Under the pieces are notes generated by a model. It did not search any database. It was not told the DNA's origin and worked only from the letters and a program-made list of their open reading frames with translations. A stretch of DNA of 64,000 bases from Paraspadella gotoi (lineage: Eukaryota > Chaetognatha). Position 1 is the stretch's first letter; every line of letters starts with the position of its first letter. Positions 1 through 13,418 of the stretch are shown here, in pieces. Both the position numbers and the translations under genes were made by a program. Where the stretch lies: positions 15,493,405-15,557,404 of the forward strand of contig CM119266.1 in NCBI GenBank assembly GCA_051294375.1, in the 5' to 3' direction.

Positions 1-994
1 CGTTTGCGAAAATTTGTTAATTAGTCTTATCAGATTGTTTGAGATTAAGCGATCTCTTTGACAGAACACAGATGGAATTTTTTTTGAATTTTTTTTTCCC
101 TCGTTTCATTTTTTTTCTTCAAAATTTTATCTCCTAAAATCAACTCTTCATACTTTCCTCCTTTCTCAATTTTCTTTTTCTTTTTCCTCGCTCTTTTCCT
201 CCATTTTCTTTCTCTCCTTTTGCCCTCCGGTCAGTTTTTTTTCTCTCTCTCTTCTTTCCTCCGTCATAAGAGAAGAGAAAAATCGGTTTCGGGGTCGAGC
301 CATCCCGAGTCACGTGACCTCCGAGTCAAGGTTCGGCGGGTCTCTCGCGCGTGCACGTGCACGCAACGAGGATCCCCACCAGCTTCTGTTTACGAGTTTT
401 CCTTCCGCGCGCGCGCCTTCCTCGGTCTTTTTCGCGCGATTAAACTCTAGACAAGTCACATCGTAATTCCCTAAGGAGTACAAAGCGGTTGAGATGACCG
501 GGCGAAATTAAAGTATAGGCAAAGGTTGGACGATCAATAATTTCAAATTAAAAAAAATTATAGAGTTGGATCACGATATTTTTATCGATGAAGGGAGGGG
601 AATATGGATTTTATTTTGTGGCGAAATGAATTTCGCATTACGTCAATTTATTAAGGCCGAAAAGACGGCGCGCCGGCGCGGCGTGGATTAATGAATGAAT
701 CGGTCTTCGACATTTTTTTTCCCTCCGAAATAAACGTTGGATTCATCGAAGAAATGAATGATTCAACGAAGAAAAGAATGATTCATTAAAGGAATAAATG
801 ATTCATCGAATGGAATGTTTTATGGAAAGAATGAAAAGGTTGTCGTGATATTTTCTTCTCCTCTAAAAATTCTTCCATAAGGACGAATTTTCGGAGGGAA
901 AAAATGGCGGAATTCCGTCCGGGAGATTATAAAAAATTTGTCATAAATAATCCAGAAAAAGAAAAAAACTATGAATAAATCAGCTATAAAATAT
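1..994. other. non-coding AT-rich leader with GC-rich patch
   Basis: No coding exon can be supported. The first 270 bases are a T/C-rich low-complexity tract. Bases 280-440 are richer in CpG and hold a palindromic E-box. Bases 660-690 are a GC-rich patch (ggcgcgccggcgcgg). Bases 730-830 contain several imperfect copies of a gaatgattcatcgaa-like word. The block ends at an assembly gap. Confidence 0.6.
309..318. promoter_or_regulatory. palindromic E-box (GTCACGTGAC)
   Basis: The perfect palindrome GTCACGTGAC lies in a CpG-richer patch. It matches the core recognised by bHLH-zip factors of the MITF/TFE and USF type. No gene start is visible next to it, so function is unproven. A related ATCACGTGAC word occurs near 8,494. 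Confidence 0.25.
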
Positions 995-1927
995 NNNNNN
1001 NNNNNNNNNNNNNNNNNNNNNNNNNNNNNNNNNNNNNNNNNNNNNNNNNNNNNNNNNNNNNNNNNNNNNNNNNNNNNNNNNNNNNNNNNNNNNNNNNNNN
1101 NNNNNNNNNNNNNNNNNNNNNNNNNNNNNNNNNNNNNNNNNNNNNNNNNNNNNNNNNNNNNNNNNNNNNNNNNNNNNNNNNNNNNNNNNNNNNNNNNNNN
1201 NNNNNNNNNNNNNNNNNNNNNNNNNNNNNNNNNNNNNNNNNNNNNNNNNNNNNNNNNNNNNNNNNNNNNNNNNNNNNNNNNNNNNNNNNNNNNNNNNNNN
1301 NNNNNNNNNNNNNNNNNNNNNNNNNNNNNNNNNNNNNNNNNNNNNNNNNNNNNNNNNNNNNNNNNNNNNNNNNNNNNNNNNNNNNNNNNNNNNNNNNNNN
1401 NNNNNNNNNNNNNNNNNNNNNNNNNNNNNNNNNNNNNNNNNNNNNNNNNNNNNNNNNNNNNNNNNNNNNNNNNNNNNNNNNNNNNNNNNNNNNNNNNNNN
1501 NNNNNNNNNNNNNNNNNNNNNNNNNNNNNNNNNNNNNNNNNNNNNNNNNNNNNNNNNNNNNNNNNNNNNNNNNNNNNNNNNNNNNNNNNNNNNNNNNNNN
1601 NNNNNNNNNNNNNNNNNNNNNNNNNNNNNNNNNNNNNNNNNNNNNNNNNNNNNNNNNNNNNNNNNNNNNNNNNNNNNNNNNNNNNNNNNNNNNNNNNNNN
1701 NNNNNNNNNNNNNNNNNNNNNNNNNNNNNNNNNNNNNNNNNNNNNNNNNNNNNNNNNNNNNNNNNNNNNNNNNNNNNNNNNNNNNNNNNNNNNNNNNNNN
1801 NNNNNNNNNNNNNNNNNNNNNNNNNNNNNNNNNNNNNNNNNNNNNNNNNNNNNNNNNNNNNNNNNNNNNNNNNNNNNNNNNNNNNNNNNNNNNNNNNNNN
1901 NNNNNNNNNNNNNNNNNNNNNNNNNNN
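995..1927. other. assembly gap (N run)
   Basis: 933 undetermined bases. The sequence right after it is a copy of the segment starting near 3,869. Confidence 0.99.
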
Positions 1928-2171
1928 AGACAGACAGACAGACAGACAGAGACTCCGCAAAAAATTGACGCGAATTATTTCAATTCGATTCCGTTTTCCC
2001 TCGCGTCACCCACGGTCAATGGAAGAGGTTCACAGTTACATCCCTCGTCGCGGGGATGAAGCGAGAAAAGCTTCGGAAAGAAATGGGAGAAAAACATCCG
2101 GGTCTTTCTCGGAAAACAAGACAGAGTCGACGGCCTATCTATCGTCGTTTTCTCCGCGACCCCGAGGCCAT

Positions 2172-2389
2172 NNNNNNNNNNNNNNNNNNNNNNNNNNNNN
2201 NNNNNNNNNNNNNNNNNNNNNNNNNNNNNNNNNNNNNNNNNNNNNNNNNNNNNNNNNNNNNNNNNNNNNNNNNNNNNNNNNNNNNNNNNNNNNNNNNNNN
2301 NNNNNNNNNNNNNNNNNNNNNNNNNNNNNNNNNNNNNNNNNNNNNNNNNNNNNNNNNNNNNNNNNNNNNNNNNNNNNNNNNNNNNNNNN
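2172..2389. other. assembly gap (N run)
   Basis: 218 undetermined bases at the position of the (CT)n run of the second copy (4,132-4,245). Confidence 0.99.
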
Positions 2390-2524
2390 CGTGAACACGA
2401 GCGCGATTGTGATCATCGTGAACGCGCCTTCGCACGCAAGTCACGTGTACCGTCTCCTCACATTCGCGCGCACGGTTTTCGAACGTGAGATCGTGCCCTT
2501 TTTGTTTTTTTTTTAATCATTTTT

Positions 2525-2804
2525 AGTTGCGCCGCGAGTACTCGCGGAGCAATTCTATAAGTCACTTTTCGGTCGGTCTTTCGGTCTGTCCCACTAACGT
2601 TAAAAATATATATAATTTGCTTACAGTTGGTTGCTCATTTTTTTGAGACAAAAAAACCCGTAAATCTAAGGGATTGCTAGCGCCGTCTTCTGGAAATACT
2701 AAAACTATAAGGAATAAAAGACAGAATTTTTATGCAGGGCATGTCATAAATACACGGGCTAAGAAAGTTATTGTAGTTGTAGTCGGGAATTGCCTAGGTT
2801 CACC
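2525..2804 (+). mobile_element. hairpin-ended GTTGCGCC element, copy 1
   Basis: It starts with a 28-base near-perfect palindrome at 2,526-2,553 (gttgcgccgcgag / tactcgcggagcaat), followed by the shared words aagtcacttttcggtcggtc and gttggttgctcattt. The same order is found at 4,421, 43,669 and 44,384, with a shortened version at 51,293. It has no coding capacity, so it looks like a non-autonomous (MITE or foldback) element. Its 3' end is hidden by a gap. Confidence 0.5.
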
Positions 2805-2814
2805 NNNNNNNNNN
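2805..2814. other. 10-N assembly gap
   Basis: Fixed-length gap. The left flank ends cctaggttcacc, which at 4,700 continues into the SINE-like unit, so a SINE-like unit may be lost here. Confidence 0.99.
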
Positions 2815-3526
2815 GAGAGAGAGAAATGCACAAAGGGAAGCTGTTTATTTTCAGCTAGAATTTTTTTTCTAAATGGAAATGCAGCCCTGAATTTGTTTGC
2901 CTTTTGTTTGCCGTTCTCCATGCGTCTAAACAACTAAATTTCCGGTTTGCAAATCGATTGTGCATGGATGCTGTCCGGTTGTGGTTTTCATAGGGTTGGA
3001 TGTGGACGATGTATTATATTAGGAAGTAGTTAAAGTTGAATTACTTGGACGCCTTGAATATACATGTATAAGTTATATTTATATATATGTATAAATTGTA
3101 TATGTATAAGTTTATGCAGTTTTTATAATGATATATATATTGAGTCTGGCTCTGTCATTGAAGATGGATCAGTATTTTAGTAAACAAACACACTTTTTAG
3201 CTTTGCTACATCTTTTTTGGATAGCCAAATAAATTTAAAAAATGTAATATCAAAAGCAATGTAAAATTGTAGACTGCATGAAATATGTTTAATGACTTCT
3301 TTTTTACATAGATTAGATCAAAAAGCAGATTTATGAATGTTCTGGTGTCCGGGATAGTCGTGTGCGAAGTCATAATATTGCAGGCGACGGGACAATAACG
3401 ATTTCGTCGGACATGTATGCTTCTTCAAGAATGATTTACACATATTTCATAAAAAAAATGAAATAATATATAGAAATGGTTCATACCCTGCCAGAAAGAT
3501 CTTTTTCTCTCAATTTCGTTCTAGCC
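2815..3526. other. non-coding AT-rich spacer
   Basis: AT-rich, with short alternating ta runs near 3,060-3,140. No exon, RNA gene or transposon end could be supported. Confidence 0.5.
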
Positions 3527-3705
3527 TATTATCATTTCTATCCTCTTTTTATCCTCTAGCCTATCCTTCTATCCTCTTTAACACTTTATCCTCTTGTCTA
3601 TTCTTCTATCCTCTTTAACTCTTTAACTCTTTAACCTCTTGTCTATCCTTCTATCCTCTTTAACTCTTTAACTCTTTATCCTCTTGTCTATTCTTCTATC
3701 CAGCC
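3527..3705 (+). repeat. CT-rich minisatellite
   Basis: Imperfect repeats built from ctatccttctatcctcttt and aactcttt words, with a unit of about 45-60 bases and three to four copies. It directly precedes the second copy of the duplicated segment. Confidence 0.7.
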
Positions 3706-3801
3706 TCCTTCGTTATCAGCGCCGTCGACTCGGCTGTCATCGGTTCGAACTCGTTCAGCCTGGGGTCATCGAGCCTCGATTTCGGGTCTTGGGAAAAGAA
3801 A

Positions 3802-3807
3802 AGAGAG

Positions 3808-3871
<64 letters not shown>
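3802..3871 (+). repeat. (GA)n microsatellite
   Basis: An imperfect run of GA dinucleotides followed by cagacagacg-type words. Its open frames encode only Arg-Glu or Ser-Leu repeats and are not genes. Confidence 0.95.
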
Positions 3872-3876
<5 letters not shown>

Positions 3877-4131
3877 GAACAGACAGAACAGAGACTCCGC
3901 AAAAAATTGCGCGAATTATTTCAATTCGATCCGTTTTTCCCTCGCGTCACCACGGTCAATGGAAAGAGTCACACATTACATCCCTCGTCGCGGGATGAAG
4001 CGAGAAAAGCTTCGGAAAGAAATGGGAGAAAACATCCGGGTCTTTCTCGGAAAACAAGACAGAGTCGACGGCCTATCTATCGTCGTTTTCTCCGCGACCC
4101 CGAGGCCATGGACGTTGTTGTTGTTGTTTGC

Positions 4132-4247
<116 letters not shown>

Positions 4248-4420
4248 TGGCTTTCGATCCTCAGGTGCGTCTTTCTTTCGACGCCCGTGAACACGAGCGC
4301 GATGTGATCATCGTGAACGCGCCCTTCGCACGCAAGTCACGTGTACCGTCTCCTCACATTCGCGCGCACGGTTTTCGAACGTGAGATCGTGCCCTTTTTG
4401 TTTTTTTTTTAATCATTTTT

Positions 4421-4684
4421 AGTTGCGCCGCGAGTACTCGCGGGAGCAATTCTATAAGTCACTTTTCGGTCGGTCTTTCGGTCTGTCCCACTAACGTTAA
4501 AAATATATATAATTTGCTTACAGTTGGTTGCTCATTTTTTTGAGACAAAAAAACCCGTAAATCTAAGGGATGCTAGCGCCGTTCTTCTGAAATACTAAAA
4601 CTATAAGGAATAAAAGACAGAATTTTTATGCAGGGCATGTCATAAATACACGGGCTAAGAAAGTTATTGTAGTTGTTAGTCGGG
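4421..4684 (+). mobile_element. hairpin-ended GTTGCGCC element, copy 2
   Basis: The palindrome at 4,422-4,450 is followed by aagtcacttttcggtcggtc and gttggttgctcattt, as in the other copies. The element appears interrupted by the SINE-like units from 4,685 on. A matching end word, cggcgcaac, appears at 5,464 beyond those units, consistent with SINE insertion into the element. Confidence 0.5.
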
Positions 4685-5094
4685 AATTGCCTAGGTTCAC
4701 CCCGCCTATAAGCATGACACCTTCAGTCCTGACCCGGTGGCTCATTGAGTAAAGCCATCAGCTCATTACCACTAGGTACCGGGTTCAATCCTAACCTCGG
4801 TACCTACCCTGCGGGAAGCGTGAGAACGGCCGTAAGCCGCCTTGGGGGCGTGGCAACCCCTCAAGCCTGGTTCCAAGCCCAGGACCCGCTTCCATAGCTT
4901 ACTAAAGGGGTTTATAGAAGTTACGGATGGTCACTCTTCAACCCACTTAGCGCCTTATCCACACTGGTGAGCCCATCCCGTCAAGCGTATTCAAACCTTC
5001 TGATTCCAGGCCCATGGACGTGTTGAAGATTGCTCCCCTCCCTCCACTGGAAGCAGTGCAGGGTGGGTTACAATCTGGGGGGCATGTAGTCGAG
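4685..5094 (+). mobile_element. tRNA-derived SINE-like unit 1
   Basis: A tRNA-like head begins near 4,731. An A-box-like tggctcattgagtaaag (from 4,738) and a B-box-like gggttcaatcc (4,791-4,801) are spaced as in a RNA polymerase III promoter. A tRNA-unrelated body of about 280 bases follows. The same 410-base unit starts again at 5,095. This is the layout of a tRNA-derived SINE. Family unknown; no poly(A) tail or clear target-site duplication was identified. Confidence 0.6.
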
Positions 5095-5370
5095 CATTGC
5101 CTAGGTTCACCCCGCCTGTAAGCATGATACCTTCAGTCCTGACCCGGTGGCTCATTGAGTAAAGCCATCAGCTCATGACCACTAGGTACCGGGTTCAATC
5201 CCACCCTGGTACCTACCCTGCGGGAAGCGTGAGGGTGGCTGTAAGCCACCTTGGGGGCGTGGCAACCCCTCAAGCCTGGTTCCAAGCCCAGGACCCCTTC
5301 CATAGCTACTAAAGAGGGTTATAGAAGTTACGGATAGTCATCTTCAGCCCACTTAGCGCCTTGTCCACAT
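5095..5370 (+). mobile_element. tRNA-derived SINE-like unit 2 (3'-truncated)
   Basis: Repeats unit 1 head to tail, including the A box (from 5,148) and B box (5,191-5,201), but stops after cttagcgccttgtccaca. It lacks the last 130 bases or so of unit 1. The two units differ by scattered substitutions, so they are not a recent perfect duplication. Confidence 0.6.
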
Positions 5371-8651
<3,281 letters not shown>

Positions 8652-8657
8652 TTTATT
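8652..8657 (-). terminator. poly(A) signal (AATAAA) for the small J-like gene
   Basis: TTTATT on the plus strand reads AATAAA on the minus strand, about 150 bases beyond the stop codon at 8,808. The position suits 3' end formation, but the motif is short and common in AT-rich DNA. Confidence 0.4.
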
Positions 8658-8807
8658 TATTAGAACTGAGTGTTAGTTATGTATAGAATGTATAAAAATT
8701 CGCATTATCCATGATTTTTTCTAACATCCCTATCTTGTTTCCGAGACTTCTACCGACAAAAATCCCGCGCTTAGAAAAAAAAAAATGGAATCTCGGATTC
8801 GAGAGAA

Positions 8808-9362
8808 TCATTTCTCGTCTTCGTCAGAAGTTCTTTCTCCGTTGTTGTTTTTCTCGACGTCGTGATCGGCGACGGCGCGGAAGGAGTCGGCGACCCTCTC
8901 ATCACACGGCGCCAAGGTCCGCTTCGATACGACGCGCGACGTCCCGCCCGACGCGTCCAACGAAGCGGCAAACATTGATCTTGACGTTTCGGCCTTCCCC
9001 GCGAGCGACTGAGAATCCCGCTCCAAATCCTCGGCCGCCGTCAAGGAATCCAGCGCCGCGATGAGCGCCTCCGTCGCTGCCAGAACCGACGCCGATTTCG
9101 ATCCCGAGGTCGTCGACGAGGACGTCGAGTAAGAGAATTTGCTCGACGAATTTTCCTCGGGATTCCAGATCTGAGCGTAGGATTCTGCCACGAGATTCAG
9201 CGTCTTTCGAAACTGGTTCGACGCTGAGTCCGAGCCGACGCGACCGTGCAACGCCTCGTGGACCGCGATCTGCAGCGCCATCGTCTTTTCGGCCATCGAC
9301 GCTCGCTTCGTGAGGCCCAACACTTTATAGGGATCATTGGGATCATCTTCGTCGGCCTCCAT
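8808..9362 (-). CDS. divergent J-domain-like protein, 184 aa, HPD motif absent
   Basis: The single open frame reads from ATG at 9,362 to TGA at 8,808. An upstream ATG in frame is less likely, because the stretch before 9,362 translates to low-complexity Lys/Phe sequence. The N-terminus (DPYKVLGL, residues 10-17) matches the start of a J-domain. A helix-II-like stretch ends in AVHEALHGR, and a helix-III-like FRKTLNLVAESYAQIWNP follows. In DnaJ co-chaperones the loop between these helices carries His-Pro-Asp, which triggers Hsp70 ATP hydrolysis; here the aligned residues appear to be His-Gly-Arg. The rest is Ser/Ala-rich, with an acidic end (TSDEDEK). Its neighbour on the same strand starts with a related layout, so the two probably arose by duplication. 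A scaffold role or loss of Hsp70 activation is inference. No function is assigned. Confidence 0.6.
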   Translation of the reverse strand: MEADEDDPNDPYKVLGLTKRASMAEKTMALQIAVHEALHGRVGSDSASNQFRKTLNLVAESYAQIWNPEENSSSKFSYSTSSSTTSGSKSASVLAATEALIAALDSLTAAEDLERDSQSLAGKAETSRSMFAASLDASGGTSRVVSKRTLAPCDERVADSFRAVADHDVEKNNNGERTSDEDEK

Positions 9363-9731
9363 TCCAAAATAAGGATTTTCGAAAAAAAACAAAACAAAAA
9401 AAAACTTTAAATAAATAAATACGCCATTTGAAATACATGTGACTGGTAAGACTGTATTTTTCTTGCTTGATTTATCTACTTTTTTACAATCGTTAATAAT
9501 TAAAAAAAGTTTTTTCTGTTTCGTTTTTACCATTAATTTTTAATTAAAAAAAAAAGAGTAATTTTATACTTTTTTACTATTATTTCCTTTTAGAAACCAA
9601 CATCGTTCAAGTCCTATCCTATTTCTAAATGTACATGCAAAAAAATACAAAGTCGAATTGATAGTGTTGGATATTTTAAATTCTGCCAAAATTCACTTTG
9701 AATCTTTCACAATTCAATCTATTATATATCT

Positions 9732-11655
9732 TCACTTCCCTTTCTTGCCAAAGAGGCCACCCGGTTTCCCGATGCGACGCCCGGTGGTCTCCTTCGGTTT
9801 GGCAGCGTCCTTGGCCGGGACAGCGGCCAGAGTTTCATTTCTTTTGCTTGCAGGTGGCGCGTTGACTTTTGGCTTTGTGGCCACGTCATTTTCACTTGGA
9901 GCGTCGGCGATGGCATTTCCAGTGAGGGTCGTAGCTGCTACTTCATTGATGGTTGGGGCAGCTCCTATATCATTTTCATTGGGGTCAGCGGCAAAAGTCT
10001 CATCGACGCTGGGGGTGACTCCAAAGGCATTCTCACTAGGACCAGTAGCAAAGGCATTTCCACTGATGGCTGCTGCTGATTCATTGAGCCTGGGTGTAGT
10101 GCCAACAGCATTCTCGCTTGCAGCAGTCACAAAGGCATTACCGCAAATAGCTTCAGTGACATCGGTGAAGCTATGAGAAGTGACTAAATCATTTTCACTG
10201 GGGCCTATGGCAAAGTTATTACAGATTAACGATGCAGTAGTTTCATTGACATTTGGCGAGGTGCCCAAAGCGTTATCACTTGGACCTCTGTCACTGGTAG
10301 CTGCTGTTGCTTCATGGACACTAGGGGAGGTACCAAAAGCATTTTCACTGGGACCTCTGGCAAAGGCATTACCACTAGAAGCTGCTGTTGCTTCATGGAC
10401 ACTAGGAGAAGTGGCAAAAGCATTTTCATGAGGGCCTCTGGCAAAGGCATTACCACTAGAAGCTGCTGTTGCTTCATGGACACTAGGAGAAGTGGCAAAA
10501 GCATTTTCATGAGGGCCTCTGGCAAATGCATTACTGCTGATAGCACCAGCTGATCCGTTTATGCTATTGGTAGTAGCAAAATCATTTCCACCGGCGGCTG
10601 TAGAAAAGGCACTGGAGGCTTCCGCTGCTTCAGTAATGCTTGTAGAAGTGGCGAAAGCATTTTCACTGGGGCCTCTGGCAAAGGTATTACCACTAGAGGT
10701 TGCCGCTGCTTCAGTACTTCTTGGAGAAGTGGCAAATCCACCTTCACTGGGAACCTTGGTAAAGGCATTACCGCTGGGAGCCGCTCCTGCTTTATTAATG
10801 CTAAGGGAAGAAGGACAAGTGTAGTCATTGGCGATTAACCCTCCAGTATTATCAACGTTGGAAGCAGAGCCTATGATGTTTTCACTCCTGGCATCGACAA
10901 CGCCATTCCGACTGGGGACGAACACTACCGCGTTCACACCGCCGATTTCGCCTTCAAGGGCGCTCGATGATGCCATATTGGAATCACTGACGATGGATGT
11001 GTGGGAGTAGGCGTTCCCACCACAGTTAAAGTTACTGCGTCTCGAGGCCGACATCCGCCGGCCGACGTCGGCCGCCGTCGCCGACACCGCCGCTGCGATT
11101 CCCGACGCAGCCGTGGATGCATTCGCAGCCGCCTCGCTGCGCATCATGTCGGCAGCTATTTCCGCCGCCCGTTCCCTAGCGGTGGCTAACCGGTCAGCCG
11201 CGATTTCCGCCGCCGCTTCCGCCGCCGTTCGCGCCATCTCCATCGCCTCCGTCGCCTCCTGGACTCGGATGGCGGCGACGTCCATCGCCGATCGCCAACC
11301 AACTTCCGCCGCCTCTCTCATCCTCAGCGCCGCCAATGAGGTGAACCCGGAAGCGGAGTTGAGAAGCTCCATCATGGATCTCGCCTCCTCCGCCTCCTGC
11401 ATCTCCTGTCGTTCCGCAGAGGACGACCGGTTCCGAGTGAAGTCGTACTCTCGCCTCGCCGCCGGATCTGACAGAACCCGGAACGCCACGGCGAGACGCA
11501 GCAGCAGCGCCTCGGAATCGTTGCCGAGCGTGGTCGCCGACCCTGCTTCGATCTCTTCGCTCGAATGGGTATCATCTTCGCGGTTGATGTTGACGTAACC
11601 GTTCTGTCCCGCTTCAACGTTTTGTTGTGCGTTTGTCGACTCGACTGCGGCGTCC
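9732..11655 (-). CDS. repeat-rich J-domain-like protein, exon 2 (terminal)
   Basis: Second exon of a 688-residue protein; exon 1 is 11,987-12,129. The acceptor is ttcaaag at 11,656, and the joined codon (AG+G, Arg48) keeps the frame. Residues 49-97 form a Ser/Asp/Glu-rich insert exactly where a J-domain would carry HPD. Residues 98-120 (AFRVLSDPAARREYD) are a clear J-domain helix III/IV signature. Residues 130-245 are very Ala-rich and probably helical. From about residue 315 to 650 there are roughly a dozen units of about 27 residues (core SGNAFARGPSENAFATSP, then SVHEATAA), two of them identical at DNA level. The tail is Lys/Gly-rich (GGLFGKKGK). It ends at TGA 9,732, only 369 bases before the next start codon on the strand. 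The fold of the repeats is unknown. The gene is real by frame, splice signals and codon use; function is unassigned. Confidence 0.75.
10354..10515 (-). repeat. two identical 81-bp coding repeat units
   Basis: Bases 10,354-10,434 and 10,435-10,515 are identical, each encoding one 27-residue unit of the J-like protein. Flanking units are similar but diverged, so this pair reflects recent unequal exchange or slippage. Confidence 0.85.
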
Positions 11656-11986
11656 CTTTGAAGAAGAAAATACATTAGTAGAAATTTACTTAATAACTCA
11701 AATACTTTTATAGTTGTTTATTATCTTCAAAATAGATCAAAATAAATGAAAAAATAAGTATTGTCTGTTGCCCGGACATGCCCTGTACTGCCATATAGTT
11801 TCATCATAACTCGGCCAGCGATGACGTTGAAATAATTGTAGGTTTTTTAATTAGAAAATAGACTTTTGATGGGAAAAAGTTATAATGCGTTGTATTCAGT
11901 TAAATTTTTTTTGAAGTTTTAATTAATTTAGACCTAAACAAAATTCTCCTAAACATTTTTTTTTTTTGCGAGGCCGGGACTTCCAC
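11656..11986 (-). other. intron of the repeat-rich J-like gene
   Basis: 331-base phase-2 intron with donor ag|GTGGAA at 11,986 and acceptor tcttcaaag at 11,656. It falls inside the degenerate J-domain, in the loop between helices II and III. Confidence 0.75.
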
Positions 11987-12129
11987 CTTTGGGCGTAGAA
12001 CCGGTTGACCGTTTCGCGCGCCCACTGCTGCGTCGCGCTCAAGAACGCGTTCGTCACTTCCTCCGCCGACGCCGTCTCCGACACGCCCAACATCCGATAG
12101 TAATCCCTGTTGTTAGGGTCCGCATCCAT
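11987..12129 (-). CDS. repeat-rich J-domain-like protein, exon 1
   Basis: It starts at ATG 12,129 and encodes MDADPNNRDYYRMLGVSETA, then a helix-II-like segment (EEVTNAFLSATQQWARE). DYYRMLGV is the standard opening of a J-domain (compare DYYxxLGV), but the expected KYHPDK loop is absent: the exon ends at FYAQ and splices into an acidic insert. Forty-seven codons plus two bases join exon 2 in frame. The start codon is the only in-frame ATG here and is preceded by an A/T-rich stretch. Confidence 0.75.
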
Positions 12130-12246
12130 ATTTTTTTTTTTTTAGACTACAAAAAAAAAACTTAAAAAACAATACGAATTTAAAAAAAAAGAAAGAATTG
12201 AAAAAAAAAGAAATGTTGGCGACTAATCGATGGTAAATCGGAAGGA

Positions 12247-12368
12247 CTAGGATTTAACGGCGACGTTCAACGGCGGAAAGAGATCGACGCCTCCGATTGT
12301 TCTTTTGTTCGCCAAGTTATTGGAGCGTTTGTTATTTGAATGAGGATTGAAGGCGAAATTAACCGGAA
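12247..12368 (-). CDS. possible C-terminal coding fragment cut by a gap
   Basis: An open minus-strand frame runs from the gap edge to TAG at 12,247. It encodes FAFNPHSNNKRSNNLANK, then TIGGVDLFPPLNVAVKS. Codon use (many C/G third positions) resembles the real exons nearby rather than the AT-rich spacers. It lies upstream of the J-like gene on the same strand and would be the 3' end of a separate gene whose body lies in or beyond the gap. Product not recognised. Confidence 0.3.
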
Positions 12369-12642
12369 NNNNNNNNNNNNNNNNNNNNNNNNNNNNNNNN
12401 NNNNNNNNNNNNNNNNNNNNNNNNNNNNNNNNNNNNNNNNNNNNNNNNNNNNNNNNNNNNNNNNNNNNNNNNNNNNNNNNNNNNNNNNNNNNNNNNNNNN
12501 NNNNNNNNNNNNNNNNNNNNNNNNNNNNNNNNNNNNNNNNNNNNNNNNNNNNNNNNNNNNNNNNNNNNNNNNNNNNNNNNNNNNNNNNNNNNNNNNNNNN
12601 NNNNNNNNNNNNNNNNNNNNNNNNNNNNNNNNNNNNNNNNNN
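12369..12642. other. assembly gap (N run)
   Basis: 274 undetermined bases between a possible coding tail and a (GA)n-rich region. Confidence 0.99.
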
Positions 12643-12857
12643 GGGAGAGAAAGAACGACGCAGCCCGCTGGAGCGAGAGAGAAATATTTTCAATAAAAAC
12701 CCTCACGCCTCTTGACGTACGGCATATAGCCATAAAGTGTGGACTGTGTGTGTGACAGAGGAGAGAGAGAAGAAGAGAGAGAGAGAGAGAGAGAGAAGGA
12801 GGGAGAGAGGAGAGAAGAAGAGAGAAGAGGAGAGAGAGAGAGAGAGAGGAGGAAGGA

Positions 12858-12904
<47 letters not shown>

Positions 12905-13339
12905 AGGAGAGTGAAAAAAAAACTTAAGTTTAATACTAAACAGCGGAACAGTAAAATAAAAGGCAAAAGAAAACCGGAAGAATTTCCGCTGAGCTGTTGG
13001 TTCACGTTTACTTCATTTCTTTTCCTTCCGGCCTCCATTTCCTTTTTCCTTTTTCCTTTTTCCTTGTCTCTCGAGGTGTAAATTGGCTCAGGTTTCTTAG
13101 GCCCGAGGAAAAAGTTGTTTTGACAAACTTTGTTGCGTCTTAACTACTAAATTTATTTCAGTTTGAGTTTTATCTTCCCTCTCTCTTCTTTGTTCTCTCT
13201 TTTTTCCCCGCCTCTCAATAATCTATATTCTTCGAATGCACGCAAGTTTTACGGAAAAAAAAAGCTAAATTCGATAACCAAAAAAAGAGGATTGCATGCG
13301 ATGACGCTTTTTGCCCTTTGGCACCTCTCTCTCTCTCCT

Positions 13340-13418
<79 letters not shown>

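Larger units (their letters stand above)
1928..2804 (+). repeat. left copy of a duplicated 0.85-kb segment
   Basis: This stretch is repeated in the same orientation at about 3,869-4,700, with many one-base insertions and deletions. It carries an internal gap (2,172-2,389) exactly where the other copy has a long (CT)n run, and it ends at a 10-N gap. It includes one hairpin-ended repeat element (from 2,525). No exon is recognised. Confidence 0.85.

Noticed and set aside
9658-11598. Several plus-strand frames across 9.6-11.6 kb
   Set aside because: They are antisense shadows of the repeat-rich J-like gene. The minus strand has the J-domain motifs and the phase-matched splice junction.
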